A program made the translations under genes and the position numbers. Below, piece after piece: positions 11,501-25,184 of a DNA stretch of 64,000 nt. The notes beneath the pieces were generated by a model that had not been told where the DNA came from, did no database searches, and was given only the letters and a program-made list of their open reading frames with translations. Position 1 is the stretch's first letter. Each line of letters begins with the position of its first letter. The stretch lies in NCBI GenBank assembly GCA_029204225.1, contig CM055100.1:19434655-19498654 (forward strand), given 5' to 3'. This stretch comes from Diphasiastrum complanatum. Its lineage: Eukaryota; Streptophyta; Lycopodiopsida; Lycopodiales; Lycopodiaceae.

Positions 11501-14500
11501 AGCCTAGTGCTGATGATTCAAAGGAGAGTTCAAAGAGTCCATGTGGTTACACAGAGGAGGGTGATACAGGGTCCTCTGACTCGGATGAGGTGACTGATGA
11601 TCATGAGGAGTCAGATGCCCCCATTGTACAGGAGACGCTCCCAAGGACGACGAGGTCCAGGCGGTTATAGGCTCTAGAGACTAGGAGCATGTGATAGATG
11701 ATAGATTTATATTAGATGAAAGATTTATATGAGGCTTGAGCCAACAGGCTATGACATTGACTATGTTGTCCCAAAACCTATTATGATTATAGTATATACA
11801 TGATACATCTTATTTCATATTGGAATTTGGATTTTGGATGATGTTCGTTCAATGAATCATGATTCATGATCTATTTTTATTAATTTATTGCCATGAATGA
11901 TGAATTCTGAATCCTGATGTTGACATTTCATTTCAATTTTGTACGTGGCACATTATAGTCTACATTGTCATCGATGATCGTTCAATGTCCATTGTCTATG
12001 TCCAATGTCCAATGTCCACTAACTTCACTTAGCATTATAAGTCTATATCGTGATTCCTAATATGTATTATGATTTATGTACATTGCAATTTGATGAAACT
12101 TGAATGTTGACAATGTCATAGAGGCCAGAATCCAAAGTCACAGTTGAAGACTGATAATGCGAGTCAAACTGCAGACTATCCATAAAAATGGTTCCACATT
12201 ACAAATGATTTCGAGAATGAAATCCAACAACATTCTCATTACAGATGCATAGATTCACAATGCTTCGACATATGTGAGTGTATCATGCACCAGCCTATGA
12301 TAAAAAGACAATTGTTCACAAGACTCTATATAAAACACAAAGAAGAGAGAAACATCTACAGCAGTGACCTATGTTACAAGGGACCACATGCTCTATAAAT
12401 AATGTACAAAGGGTGAAGTGTCAGCCCAAGCGACTGGTCCCTAGGAAAAGTGCACTGAATAGGCTGTGTCCATAAGTTACATATAAGGAGAACCTCTAAC
12501 CTTATGATAAAAAAATAACTGTTCACAAGACTTTGAAATGAGATGGTGGGCATAGTCTTTTCTATTTGAGTTAAGCTAGAGAAGGTCTAATGCCAATTTT
12601 CACCAGTTACAATATATAAAACATGAAGAAGAGAGAAACACACCTACAACAAAGAACTATGTTACGATAGACCAAATTCCCCATAAAAAAAGTATAAAGG
12701 CTGAGTATCAGCCCAAGCAACTGGTACCAAGGAAACATGCACTGAATAGGCTGTGTCCATTAAGTTACATATAAGGAGAACCTATATCTACATATGAATG
12801 TGACCCCCCTCCTGGTGAAGAAATTTGACACTTCAAAAGGCAGTATCTTTTTTCAGCTAGATGAAACAAATTCAGTCATGCACCTAACATATTATTGATT
12901 GGCAAATGTGAGAAACATGCCTTATTTTACCTCGTTAAGGAGCTTGAGTCCCACTATAGTAAGAACGCAATGGTGACTAATCAAAAAGGTGAATGTGCAT
13001 GCAAAGTTTGCTTTTGTCTTTGTATCTATGAGAACCAAAAGTATGGATTTTGTCAAAAGTGCACTTTTTCTTACCTGGATAAATGGGTCTTCATACAAAA
13101 CACCGCTATCTTTTTTGCATAGAGCATTGAACCAATCTGAGGTACTGCCAACTGGCTGCACACAGCAGGAAAAAAGACCATTACCGTACCGTCAACGAGT
13201 GTAAAAAGATGATCATGTACCTCAAATCAGCGCAAAAGGCCAGACTCACAAAGTTTAAGCTAGTTCAATCAAGTAAATGCTTCCAGCTGAAAACTAGAGC
13301 AAAACAGAAGAAACTCTACAGTGGTAAGTCATGTAAATATAGCTATAACAAATGCCAAACTGACTGCGTTACTGTATATGGTTTAGATAGAGAACAGGTG
13401 TTTAAGAATGCAGTGTAAACAAAATTATCTAACTGATTAGAGAATATTGGCAGGTAGGGTAGATATTTTAAAATCTTGAGAACTACATTCTGAAATCCTC
13501 ACATTATGAACATCCTAAAGCGCAATGGAAATAAGATATTTTTCCTCAAAACCTTAAAGTCTTAAGACTGACTTTTGTAAATCAAAGTATTATATACAGC
13601 GCATGATGAATGTCACTCTGATAACATATTGAATACGTACATTACATGTGCTTTCTATACTTTATGAAGTACGCAGACAATATATACACATGGCACACCA
13701 CATCCATTACTTGGCAAAATATTGGAATATTTCTTGATTCTCACCGGCCATCACTCCTCCGAGTGCAATTGTAGGCTTGCTGCCAAAAAGGTGGTCACCA
13801 CCCATTTTAAGCCTCCCTCAGTTCCCATCTATCAATGCCATCAGGGAGTATTGCTGCCCTTTGTCTAGTCACTACCCTGCTAAATGAACTCCCAACTTGT
13901 ACTGCTGTCCATCAAGCTGGAAAGACTAGCAGTACAAGCTGCAACTGCACCTTTGTTCTCTCCTCCTTTTCATTTTTGATTTCTTTTCTTGCTGCCTCCT
14001 TGAGTTTCTTTTGTTGTTGTTTGTTTTAACTGCTAATCCTTTTTTTCTCTATTCTCATAATCTGTCCCTTCGTGCAAGTGATCAGCATTCATACAACAGT
14101 TCACTGAAGGCTAGCACCCTAGAAGTTCTCCAATATATTGATACATGTCGACCATGAGTCTACAACAATGGGCACCTTGGTTCTTCCTTATTCTCTTTGT
14201 CCAACTGGTTGAGAAGGACACCATTTGATAGGCAACTTGCTGTTACAACTTCTATTCCTCATTTGAAATTTTCTTTTGTTTACAAATCTCTCTCTCTCTC
14301 TCTCTCCCTCCCACTTCCGCACATTTTTGGTTTTCAGTGGATTTCTGCTCCACAACCTATGCTATAGGGCCGGATACTTCGGGCCTCTGGTGGAGTTGCA
14401 TGTTTGTACAGGTTGGTGTATACTCCTTCTATTCGGTTGGTGTCTCAAGATACTTATGGCCGTTACTTGTGGTTTCAGATTACTGCATCCTTCTTCGGGC

Positions 14501-17500
14501 TGGTGGACCAGGACTTGTTTGTTGCAGTGTGCTACTTTGCTCCCCACACTTCAGTGTTTATGGATTTGGGAGGTGATGTTTTTCAGGTCCTTTCTGACGG
14601 CGTTGCTAGACTCTCTCTACAGGGTTACATATTGCTTGCAGGGGACTTTAACGCACGCACAGCTGCTCGCCAGACTGAGTTCTATGCTGACACACTCTCT
14701 CTTCATCCGTTGGATACCTCTTATGCCCGTTCTTCTCAGGACTCATCAGCGACGGTTACGCTTTTTGGGGAACAGCTTCTGAAGTTGGCTCAAGCACACG
14801 GTCTCATTATCCTTAACGGTCTTCTTCAATGGCCATCCTCCTCCGCATATACTTGCCACCCATTTGGTGGCGGTCACAGCATAGTGGACTATTTCATTGC
14901 ATCTCCTGCTTTATTGCCAGCTATTTCAACCGCTCTGTCATTGATGGTTTCCCCATACCTTGGGCCACCAATCTCCTTCATCCCATTCTTAAACCAGGCG
15001 ATGCCATGAATGTCCACAACTATCGCACTATTATGATTGGTCATACCATGGCCAAGTTGTATGCCACTATTCTCCAGAACTTTCTTACGGCAGAGACTGA
15101 TTCTCGACTATTGTATGTGACTAGCTAGGCTGGCTTCCGCCGGGGTTATAGCACTCTTGATCATGTCCTCACTCTACATACTATCATTGAGGAGGCAAAG
15201 CATATGGGCAAGAAGGTATTTGCTTGTTCCGTTGATCTCTCTTAGGCATTTGATATTGTTCCCCGTCATCTTTTGATCAGCAGACTACGTTAGCTTGGTT
15301 TTTCCGACTCTATTCTCGCAGCAGTGGTTGCTCTGTATGAGAGAGTTCTAGCACGTATTCGACTGGGTAGTGATTTGTCTTCTCCCATCCGTAGCACTAT
15401 TGGCGTCAAGCAAGGCTGTCCACTATCCCCTCCGCTGTTTGCACTTTATATTGATGATTTTGAGCGCCTCATTCGTGAAGAAGGTGGAGATGGTTGCCCG
15501 CTGGCTCATTTGCTCATCCCCATTCTACTTTATGCTGATGACATTGTTCTGCTTTCTCCCTCACCAGAAGGGTTGCAGCGTCACTTACAGGTCTTACATC
15601 GGTTTTGTGTTGCTTGGGGTCTCTCTATTAACTTAAAAAAGACGAAGAACATAATTTTCAACACCAATTGACAAAGCCTTCACAATTATCAATTCTTCTA
15701 TGATGGCCAGGAAGTTGACATTGTTGCCTCTTATACTTACTTGGGAGTCCTGTTTACTGCGCCCCTTCTTGGTTTCCGCAAGGCTGCATTTGCGCACATT
15801 TCTTCCGGTCATTCAGCATTGGTCCAGTTCGAGCCTGGATATTTTTGATCCCGCTACTAGATGCCAGTTTGGAGTGATGTATGCCTCCGAGATCTAGTTG
15901 CCAAGACTTTCTCTCCGGGACTGGGTAGGCATTTCCCGCATTCCTCGCATGATACGTGCCAAGACTACCACCCCTCATGATATCCTATGTTATGAGTTTG
16001 CTACTCCTCCGATTAAGCTTGAGGGCTTTTTCAACCTTATTCTTTTTCTTCAGCGGATTCAGGAGATTTGTGCATCTCACCAGGATAGATACATAGTTGC
16101 TGCGGTTTTTTTTTCACGTGTCCTAGCTGATTCCCATGCCAGGCTATCCTGGTACCAGCAGGTGTCTGATCTCTTACAACATCTAGGCATCTCTATCATG
16201 GATCTTCCTCGTGGTACGCATTCATATATCCGAGGCTATTTATTCCGTCGATATATGCAGCAAACTTGGAGCTCCCTCCCACCTTCCCGCATTCGATTGA
16301 GCTATTACCAAACACAGTTCCTCTCTCTGGATCCTTCTGGTTTGCCATTGTTGCCGCTCTATCTCTCACAGCCCCTATCACACGGCCTGCGCTATCATCT
16401 TGGGCAGTTCTCCTTTCCTCATGACGGTCCAGTCGACACCCAAGTTGCTTTTTTCACCACCTCTCTCCACACAGCTACATCACTAACTCTTCCCACGAAA
16501 CCCCATTCCCAAAAGACTCTAGGCACACCTCGACCATTGTATCCTCCTTGGTATGATGCCGAGTGCCGTTCCCTTCACCAGTCACTTACTTATTTACGTA
16601 TCCACGCTCCACATCTGCTTCGATCTTCACGACGCTCCTACCACCGTGTTCTCCGTCGTAAGGAGCGTTCCTACGATGATACTGAAGGGGGACGTCTCAT
16701 TGACCTTCTCTTTAGTTCTTCCTCGGGCACTTTTTGGCATGAGTTCATTCCTCGCTCCCCACCACCCCTCCTGGAAGACCTCCACATCTGCACTGATTAT
16801 GCTACTAGCCTGTATACTGTCCCTACCGACTCACCCATCCTTCTTCACATCTGACATGGTACTTGCAGCCATTAAGAATGAAGTCCAACAAGGCCAAAGA
16901 TATTGAAGACCTTGAATCTGAACTCCTTTCCCATGCCTTAGACTTACTCGCTCCTACGATAGCCACCCTTCTCAATTGGGGACATCTTGATCGCTATCCT
17001 CCTTTATGCTGATGATGTGGTATTGGTCTCACCTACCAGGGAGGGTCTACAACGACAGTTGGATTGTTTACATGGATTTTGCCTAGGAGTGAACATTAGG
17101 AAGACTAAGGTTATGGTCTTCAACACTTCTCGAGCATTCATGTAGCAACAAGAGCTTACTTTGGGTGGACAAGTTCTAGAGGTGGTCCCTTCCTACACAT
17201 ACCTAGGGATCCTTTTCTTAGATCCTACTTTTGGCATGAGACAGACCGCTACCACTCGACTGGGGAAGGGACATGCCTCCCTTGTTCAGCTAGAGAGATT
17301 TTGTTTCTGGAAGTCCATCCAGGATGCTCGCAGCAAGTGTCGCGTTTTTGATACCATTGTCACCCCCACGGCTCTATATGCGGCAAAGGCATGGTGTGCA
17401 AGTCTTCCCTCTTCACACTGGGCCAGTCTCTCACGACTACAGACCACTATGCTAGCTCGGTTGATCCGTGCGAGGCCTTCGGTTCCACATGAGATTATTT

Positions 17501-20500
17501 TGGCCGAGTTTGCAGTTCCACCTATCCAGATCGAGGCAGCTCTTCAGCTCATTACCTATACAAAGAGGATACAGGCGTTACCAGATACAGACAGACGACA
17601 CATACAGATTGCACTATCCTCCTCATAGCATCTCCATGGTCAGGGCTACAGATTATCATGGTTCTCTCAGGCATCCCACCTCCTACGTGAGTCATTTGGT
17701 ATCTCCATCATAGAGCTTCCCTCAGGCACCCACCAGTATATCAGACGATTCCTCTATTGCGCGTATCTAGAGTGGACTTGGCATAACCAGATAGGGGTTA
17801 GCCAGCTTTCTTTCGAACACATTTCTTGGAGCTGGATGCATCTGGGACCCCGGTCAAGCCACGCTACTTGAAGTCGGGACAATCGCATTGCCTCAGATTC
17901 ACGTTGGGACAGCTCAAGGTGTCTTCTCGTCAGCTAGCTATTGAGACGGGGAGGTTCCATGCTATTCCCAGAGAGGAGTGGATTTGCTAGTTATGCTCTC
18001 TAGGTGAGGTGGATTCTGACGAGCACTTTATCTTCAGAAGCCCAGTTTACTATGAGATCAGAGCGCGATATCATTGACTATTTCGAGACATGCCTACCAC
18101 TCTACGCTCCCTCATAGCCTATGAGGACCCACGATGTGTTGCTCTGTTGGTACGCGAGATGTTCATATTACGGAGAGATTTATAAGGGACACCCCAGCAT
18201 TCTACCTCACAGTCACAGCCACTGATTACTTGATTCTTCACTAGGCGGAGATCGCGTGATTGAGAATGTTGAAGTCTCTTGGAGTTAAAAAACAGTGTAC
18301 GAGTGACACTCATAAACCATGTTTGTTTTCAAAAGAACGTCGCCTCTTATTATAGTTCTTCAAAAAATTGAATCTCGCAGCACGTTTAGATTCATACATC
18401 AAACACAAAGTTCATGGACGTCTCAAACAAAAACGAATGATCTCAGTAAGAAAGAACAGCTTTCTTTGAAAATAGAAACTTGTTAATCTCTTGCCAAAAA
18501 CAAACATCATTTGAAAAAGTAAGACTGGCAATTACAAGTTCAGAAGGACCAGATTCATGAGAAATTTCTTTAACATATAGAAAAGAATTGTACAGCTGGA
18601 CAAGAAAGAGCTTTTAAAGCAGATTAACTTGGAGATTACAGAAGCTTTATAACATCCATAATAAACCTCAAATTTCAAAAGAACCTTCTTTTTCCTTTAT
18701 CAAACTTGTCTTTGTACTTATAACTTTTGGTCTTCCATGAAGTTTATCGTGTGAAGTACAATAAGCAAAATCAAAGCGTTTCATGTGAAGTAAGCCATTT
18801 CTATAGACATACTTGACTAGAAAAGTACCTGAACAGAAGATGAATTTCCATCAAGCACAGCCAATGCCAATGGATCTGCAGGGCCAACAGGAGGTTCCTC
18901 CAGAGGTAAGATAGCAGTGGTTGGTGTTGCAGCTACCGAAGCAGGAGCAGCTTCAATGGCTAGCGGAGCCAATAAATCGCCCAACAAGTCCGCAGTTAAA
19001 CTTTGCACCATTCCTGCAGCTTTAACTGGAACGTCATTATGTTGGGGTCCAACTTGAGATTGTTCGAGAAATCCACGATCCTAGAAAACAAAAGCCAGAA
19101 TACCCACATTATACATAAACTAAAGTGGATAGCCTCAAGAGAAGTGTACACCAGCACAGGAAACTCAAAACTCAAAAAAAATTTAGCCAATAAAGTTGAT
19201 ACTAAAGATGCACAAATACAATAACAAGGAATAAGGTATACAATGTTGCGGGTTCCAGAAGAAACACTGGAAAGTGGTGCAGGATGGCTTGTGCCATTGG
19301 CAGAATGCTGATTGACAACAACAACTGCGTTTGAAGTCTGTTGTTGTAACCTTAGTTTTGTGGCGCTCAATTCTGCAGCATCCCCATCTGTATCCTCTGC
19401 CTTTTTCAAAAGAGCTGACTGTATTGGAGAGGCAACATTGTATGATTGGTGAATTTAGGAATAAGGAAGACCGGATCCACTGTAATAACTACGTACAATA
19501 TTCCAGGCTTCACCTTTTGAGAATACTTGGAAGTGAATACTTAGTACCTGCTGCTAACAGTGTACATTTTTCAGCAAGAACTTTTGACAAAGCCCCAGAA
19601 ACCCAAACCAGGTGAAACCGTTACTACTACAGGTCCCAGGTGAACATTTAAACTGAAGAGCTATGAAATTTGGTTTAACTTACCTGACGTTCTGGAAACT
19701 TCGGCATTTCGGCCATAATGTCCACCATAGATGGCCCTTTCTGGCTGAGCACGAAATATTCAATGGCTCGTTGTTGTACTTCCGCATCTAAGTAGGTTTC
19801 ATACCTAGATAGATACAAAATTACCACATTCTTCTTAGAGGAAGGTTGCCAAAGCAAGCTAATGCTACAGACACAAGAAAACACATATGAACCATCAAAG
19901 CAGTTGTCACACAAAGTGAAAGAGATTCTCAAAATAAAAGAAAGTGAAAACCATCCCTCTTGGACACAATGTTTCCTAGGTAGCAATAGCTAGAAATACA
20001 AAAGGTCCAGTCAGTAAGACCCTTTAAACATGAGAACCGGTCCTTAAATAGCAACTGACTTCTGAAATATTATTTCCCCTAGAAATGCTCATGCCACCAT
20101 GGTCTTCTAACGTTAGTGAGTCACAAGGCAGAATGAGTCAGTGCCCCGTAATGGAATTCAGAGCTCCCGATTTGTCCAAAAACCCAATCCAAGAAACTTT
20201 TCCACCATAGAAACTGGAAAGAATGTCAAAAGGTCTAACATAACCTCGTGTCGTACAGCTACTTATTAGCAAGGCTTTTACTGACTATATGACTTTTTAA
20301 TTACTACTGTCACAACATATGCAATGGCAGCTTCAAGTTCAGACCATGGCACAGAGATTCTGGAGATTGATATGCATTAAGAAGCTAGATTATAATGGGC
20401 TTAAGCTGTCTGGTAATAATTATATTCCTCACATTTCCCACCTCTCTTATTTCTTGAATCTTACTAGATCTCTTATCCCAAACAAACTCCGACATAGATT

Positions 20501-23500
20501 TTCTCCGAACTGCCTGACTGCAATCTCCCAAGTCGTGTACAAGACTTGAATGACTCTGAGGAAATCGATTCTAGAAGATATCAATTTTGGGTGGGTGCTC
20601 AGACAAATCCAACCTTGTCATGTATCTGTTAAAATGTCGTAGAACAAATTTTACTAGGGATGCTGTATAGTAGGACGTTTAAGAAATGGTTTTTCCTTCA
20701 AATCAGCAGAAATAACACGAAGAAATTGGATAGCATAAAGAAGAACTCTATAATCGTGAATATCAGCAAGTCAATCACTCCTGAATGAATGAAACACGGA
20801 CAAGATCATGTTTTCAACTCAAATCTTACTTCTTGAAAACTGACAAGACCTGCTTCTGCAATTCAGGATCTCCAGGCTGCGAGTGCATCAAAATCTTTAT
20901 GTATGCAGAGAGCAGTAATGCCTTTGTTGAAGTCCTATGTTGACAAAAATGAAATAACATCAGACCCTGGAGGCGCATACAACAGGCATAAATAGAATAC
21001 TGAACCAACAATCAGAGAAACGTCAATACCAATGTATTCAGATGACTCAAATGAAGTTCTCCTAGTTCATAGCATCCATACAAACTTCAGAAACGACAAC
21101 TTTTTCTGCTTCCAGCATATTAAACGATTGAAATTGAAATTGAACTTTCATTTCAATATGCGCCAAAATTCATAAAAAATTATTTTTATAGCAAGGAAGA
21201 AACATTCACTGAAAATAATACTTTACCACACAATAAGCTACACCAACTTACGCAACATTTGGAAACTTATCATGAATTATGGGAAATATTTCCCTTGGAC
21301 TGCAACCTGGTCTTCTAGCTAGTAGGTGACTATACTCTCCTAGCAAATATCCAGCAACCTGAGATTGCAATGCATCAAACATCAATTTATCCTCAAATCT
21401 ACGTAGACAGCTCTTCAAAAAATGTCAGTTTCCAACGTAGAACAACATTTCAAACTAGTAGCAGATAGATACCATTACAAGGGAGAACCATGAGCACGTG
21501 AAGGAAGACAAAAGAGAACATTTCTATGGGAAAATGTCATAAGAAAGAAATTTATAGCCATTGATGGAATTCCCAATTTTGCTTTAGTTCCTATAGACAC
21601 CATGTACAATAAACATGCAAAATAAATTGGAGGAAAGTGAGAATTTCATATGACCATCTTTCAAGCATGTACACAAAAGACATTCTGGTAAATGATTGTA
21701 AAATTTAAGCACCATAGTCCAGCCCTAAAAGGTTCTATGATGTATGCCTGGCTCAAGGAAAAGGAAAGCAAACAATCCCCAAAGAAAGATTTTCATGTCA
21801 ATTGTTGAAACACTATGACTGCATAGGAGAGAAAAAAGAGTACACCCTACAATAAAATTGAAATTACATAGCTTGATGTGATTTGTATGTCTTGTTCACA
21901 TTTATAGATGGCCAGGAAACTGTAAACTCCAAGTAGGTCTCAATTAGGAGGAGGCAGGAACAGGAGGAGAAGCAGAACAAGAAGAAGGAGAATAAGTAGT
22001 AGAAATGTGAATGAGTAGTGGGAAGAAGAGGAAGAGGAAGAACTATAATAAGAAGAAATGGTAACACGTGATCAGAAACAAAATTAACTAGTAAGGAAAC
22101 TAGATTGTTGAAAGGTGTGAAAGCAAACCACACAAGCAAGTTTGAGATTGTTGGGTGTACAGGGAGGAGCATAATATGTGAAAGGTGTGAAATCAAACCA
22201 CAGCTAGACAAGCAAGTTTGAGATTGTTGGGTGTACAGGGAGGAGCATAATATGTTAAAGTTTTTAGATTTATGAGTTTTTTCATGACAGACATGCAAGC
22301 TTCACAACCCTCATCACTGGGAATGTTCAATGGTAATGGTGTCTTTTCAAATTAGAAGGACGCCGCATTATGTGGAAAAATAAAAATGGGTTTTGGTAAG
22401 AAAACAATGGTTTGTAAAGAGCCACATCCAAAACATGTCCAGAAACTCTCAGATCCTTGGGTGGAAAAAAGAATGTTAGAATATCCTCAATGCTTGCAAC
22501 TACAAAATGAGAATTTCATATGTCTAATGGACTTGGTTTAGGACAGGGATACTACCAAGTTTTTGAGTGCTGAAATTATCCTCTTTCAACTTACAGAGAA
22601 GCAATCTAAGAAGAGAGCATCAGACTTACCTTGACCATGGTCTCATGCACTGCAGGCTTATCGAGATAATCTCGTGCTGTAGCTGCAGCATAGGCCTGTT
22701 GAATAGCAACTCAGAGGTGAGTTTTATATAGCGCCAGTCCCTAGAACCAGCTAGCCTAAAACTATCAGGGACTAGGAAGTTAAACAATAGATCAATTAGA
22801 TCTCTAAAGCTTGGTGCATATGACAGACCAAGAATCATTTATCATGAGTCATCTAAATTAACAAACCTACAACTCCAATATCAGCCTGAACCCATAAAAA
22901 AACTACCTGCAAGTCTTCATTATTGGTGACAAATTGGACAACTCTGTACCATATATCATCACTCACAAAATCTCCAGCTTTTTCAATCAGTTGTAAAATG
23001 ACATCCACATACCTGTGAAAAAACCAATAGTTAGAGAGATTGGACAATCGGTGAGACTGATAATTAGCAACCGCAAAACTTCTCTGAACAAACTCTCTAG
23101 TGGTTTCAACTAGCATAGTTCATCATTAGCAGATGCAAAAACTCACAACACTGAGGAGAGGCTTTATAGTATTATTTTTTAGAGATCTTAAAAAAATTTG
23201 TAGATAAATACCAGAAAATCCTCTGAACAGTATTTAAAATGGCTTTGTCCAATCCTGAAACAAAACATACCAAGAAAGATCCGGAGCAAATTTCTCAGCA
23301 AGAATGGCAGCTTTCAGAGCAAGTTCTTCCCGAATAGCAAAATCCGCAGTAGTTAGATACTGCAAAAGAGCACCCATCAACTTAAACTCCACTAGATGAA
23401 TTGACGTGATTGAACACAAAATTGATGGGTAGCCAAATTGATGGGTAGCCACATAGAGCTGTAAAATAGTTGTGACTAAGTATTCATCTCTGCTACTTCT

Positions 23501-25153
23501 TATGAAGCAAATTCATTCATGTTTAGCATCTATGAAAACCATATTTAAAATTTACCAAGTAATTACCTGTAAAAGCTCCTCGACAATATCCTTCGCATTG
23601 GTTACATCACACATTCCATAAAGCAAATCCAAAGATCGTCTCCTTATGCTGCATCCCCAAATATGAAATACCTATCATGAGGAAAAACTCATATAGCAGC
23701 AGAAAGCATGTGACTACTTTCAGCACATTAATATATCGCAATGTCAAGTCTAGGATAATAACCAGCATAACAAACAAGGCATGCAATCCAAAATCTAACG
23801 TGGAGTGCAACCTTGAAACTTGGACCACTCAGCCCATGGCACCTAACTGGGCTAAATAGCTCTATGGCTGCCTCTCTAAGAATTGCTACCCTTTGGGAAG
23901 TTTGTTGTTGTTTAGGCAACATTCTTTGATCCTTTACATTTATGCCAATTTTTTGTTGCCCTCTGATCACTGCCTCATAACCCTTTGCAGTCATTAGTAT
24001 GCTACCTGCATACTTCGAGCACATAGATAATGCAATCTACTGATTACCATACATGCGGATTACGAGCTATGACAAGCAACAAGTTCAACTGGTTGACCAG
24101 TCAGACTACAGAGTAAAGCGAATTGCACTCTTCTCAACAAGACCCCCATACAGAAAGCTGTGCATTTACCTTGACAAGATAAGTGCAGTTATTTACAGCA
24201 TACTAGGGAGGGAAACAATACGAAATCAAAGCATTCAGCTGAGTATAAACAACAGTTTACTGCTTGCAAGATGCAGATATCTACAACACCAAGATTGGAG
24301 TAGGAGAACATGCTTTGCATCAGATCATAATATTAGAAATTAAATTGGCTAAGGCACCACCAAGAACAGACTAGTTCCTAGGCAACAACCGTACAGTTGA
24401 TATATTAGCACTTATGATGTAGATGATTTTTCAATATCTAACAAGATGGCTTTCCAATACCTACTGAGAGGCTTGAAGATTAGCAAGGCTTTGAATGACA
24501 AGATACAGGTTTTACCAGCAACAAGACACCTGTAGAGACAAAAGACGATTTCTTTGGAACCACCTTGGGTCTTCTAACTTCACCCCCTTTTGGAGAGGCA
24601 TAGTTCTTAGAGAGATTCTTTAAGAGTTGTTATCAATTTTCCATCACAAGACTCTTGTTTGACAGCATTAAGACAGAGAAGGCATTTTTTAGGCCTTTTT
24701 AGAATCAGAATTTCACCCACATAAAACATATGCAAGGTGAAAAATATAATCAGTAAGTCTTGGGAACATGTAAGTGGTTATTTAGGAGATAGTTGACCAT
24801 TATTTATAGGACATTCACGCAGGTGATCTCCCTCAGCTACGTCAGGTTAGCTGCGAAATCTTGTTTCATCTGTCCGTTTTCTTCCCAAAGTAGCCTGATC
24901 TCATCCTTCAATGATGTCATCTCTATTCTTAGTACTTTCACTTAATATACCAAGAAGTCTTCGAATGCCTTGGAAGAAGTATAAATCGTAGTAGAAAACA
25001 GATGGGCAGAAGGTGAGGGAGGTTCTGCCTCTGCCTGGCAATGTAGTATTGTTAACTCAGTTGTTATAGGCCCTACCTGAGGCAGCGCTGCTGCCTCAAG
25101 CATCACATCTACATGAGGCCCTACCTAAGGCAGCGCAGCTGCCTCAGGCAGCC

Positions 25154-25184
<31 letters not shown>

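Larger units (their letters stand above)
9380..11690 (+). mobile_element. Decayed hAT-family transposase gene (DUF659/hAT C-terminal type)
   Basis: Antisense to AP2A. Segments in order: [20 protein letters not shown] (9398 on), the plant hAT block; PAPTR then [20 protein letters not shown] joined across a GT-AG intron; [18 protein letters not shown] with LQPIYIVL; after a damaged gap, [17 protein letters not shown] and [20 protein letters not shown] (10220-10518); then the hAT dimerisation signature [20 protein letters not shown] (10913 on) and [12 protein letters not shown]; finally an acidic Ser/Asp/Glu tail (about 11480-11670). The N-terminal BED finger region is not seen. Several stops and a 10.52-10.90 kb interruption make it non-functional. 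Confidence 0.85.
7360..13074 (-). other. AP2A intron 20 (5715 bp)
   Basis: A 5.7-kb intron between exons 20 and 21. It holds a CT microsatellite with an attached repeat (8380-8563), a decayed hAT transposase in antisense (9380-11690), a 36-bp tandem repeat and a diverged direct duplication (12.3-12.8 kb). 7360-8330 shows nothing recognisable. Confidence 0.9.
13156..18828 (-). other. AP2A intron 19 (5673 bp)
   Basis: GTACTT...GTGCAG intron dominated by two fused LINE copies on the opposite strand (14330-18190). The segments 13156-13800 and 18190-18828 show no recognisable element. Confidence 0.9.

Noticed and set aside
14276-14782. 168-codon frame overlapping the LINE endonuclease
   Set aside because: Alternate frame; the LLAGDFNAR and HSIVDYF motifs are in the 14404-15009 frame.
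20319-20549. Copia gag start in intron 16
   Set aside because: Only a weak LSGNNY-type resemblance and no supporting downstream motifs, so not called as an element.
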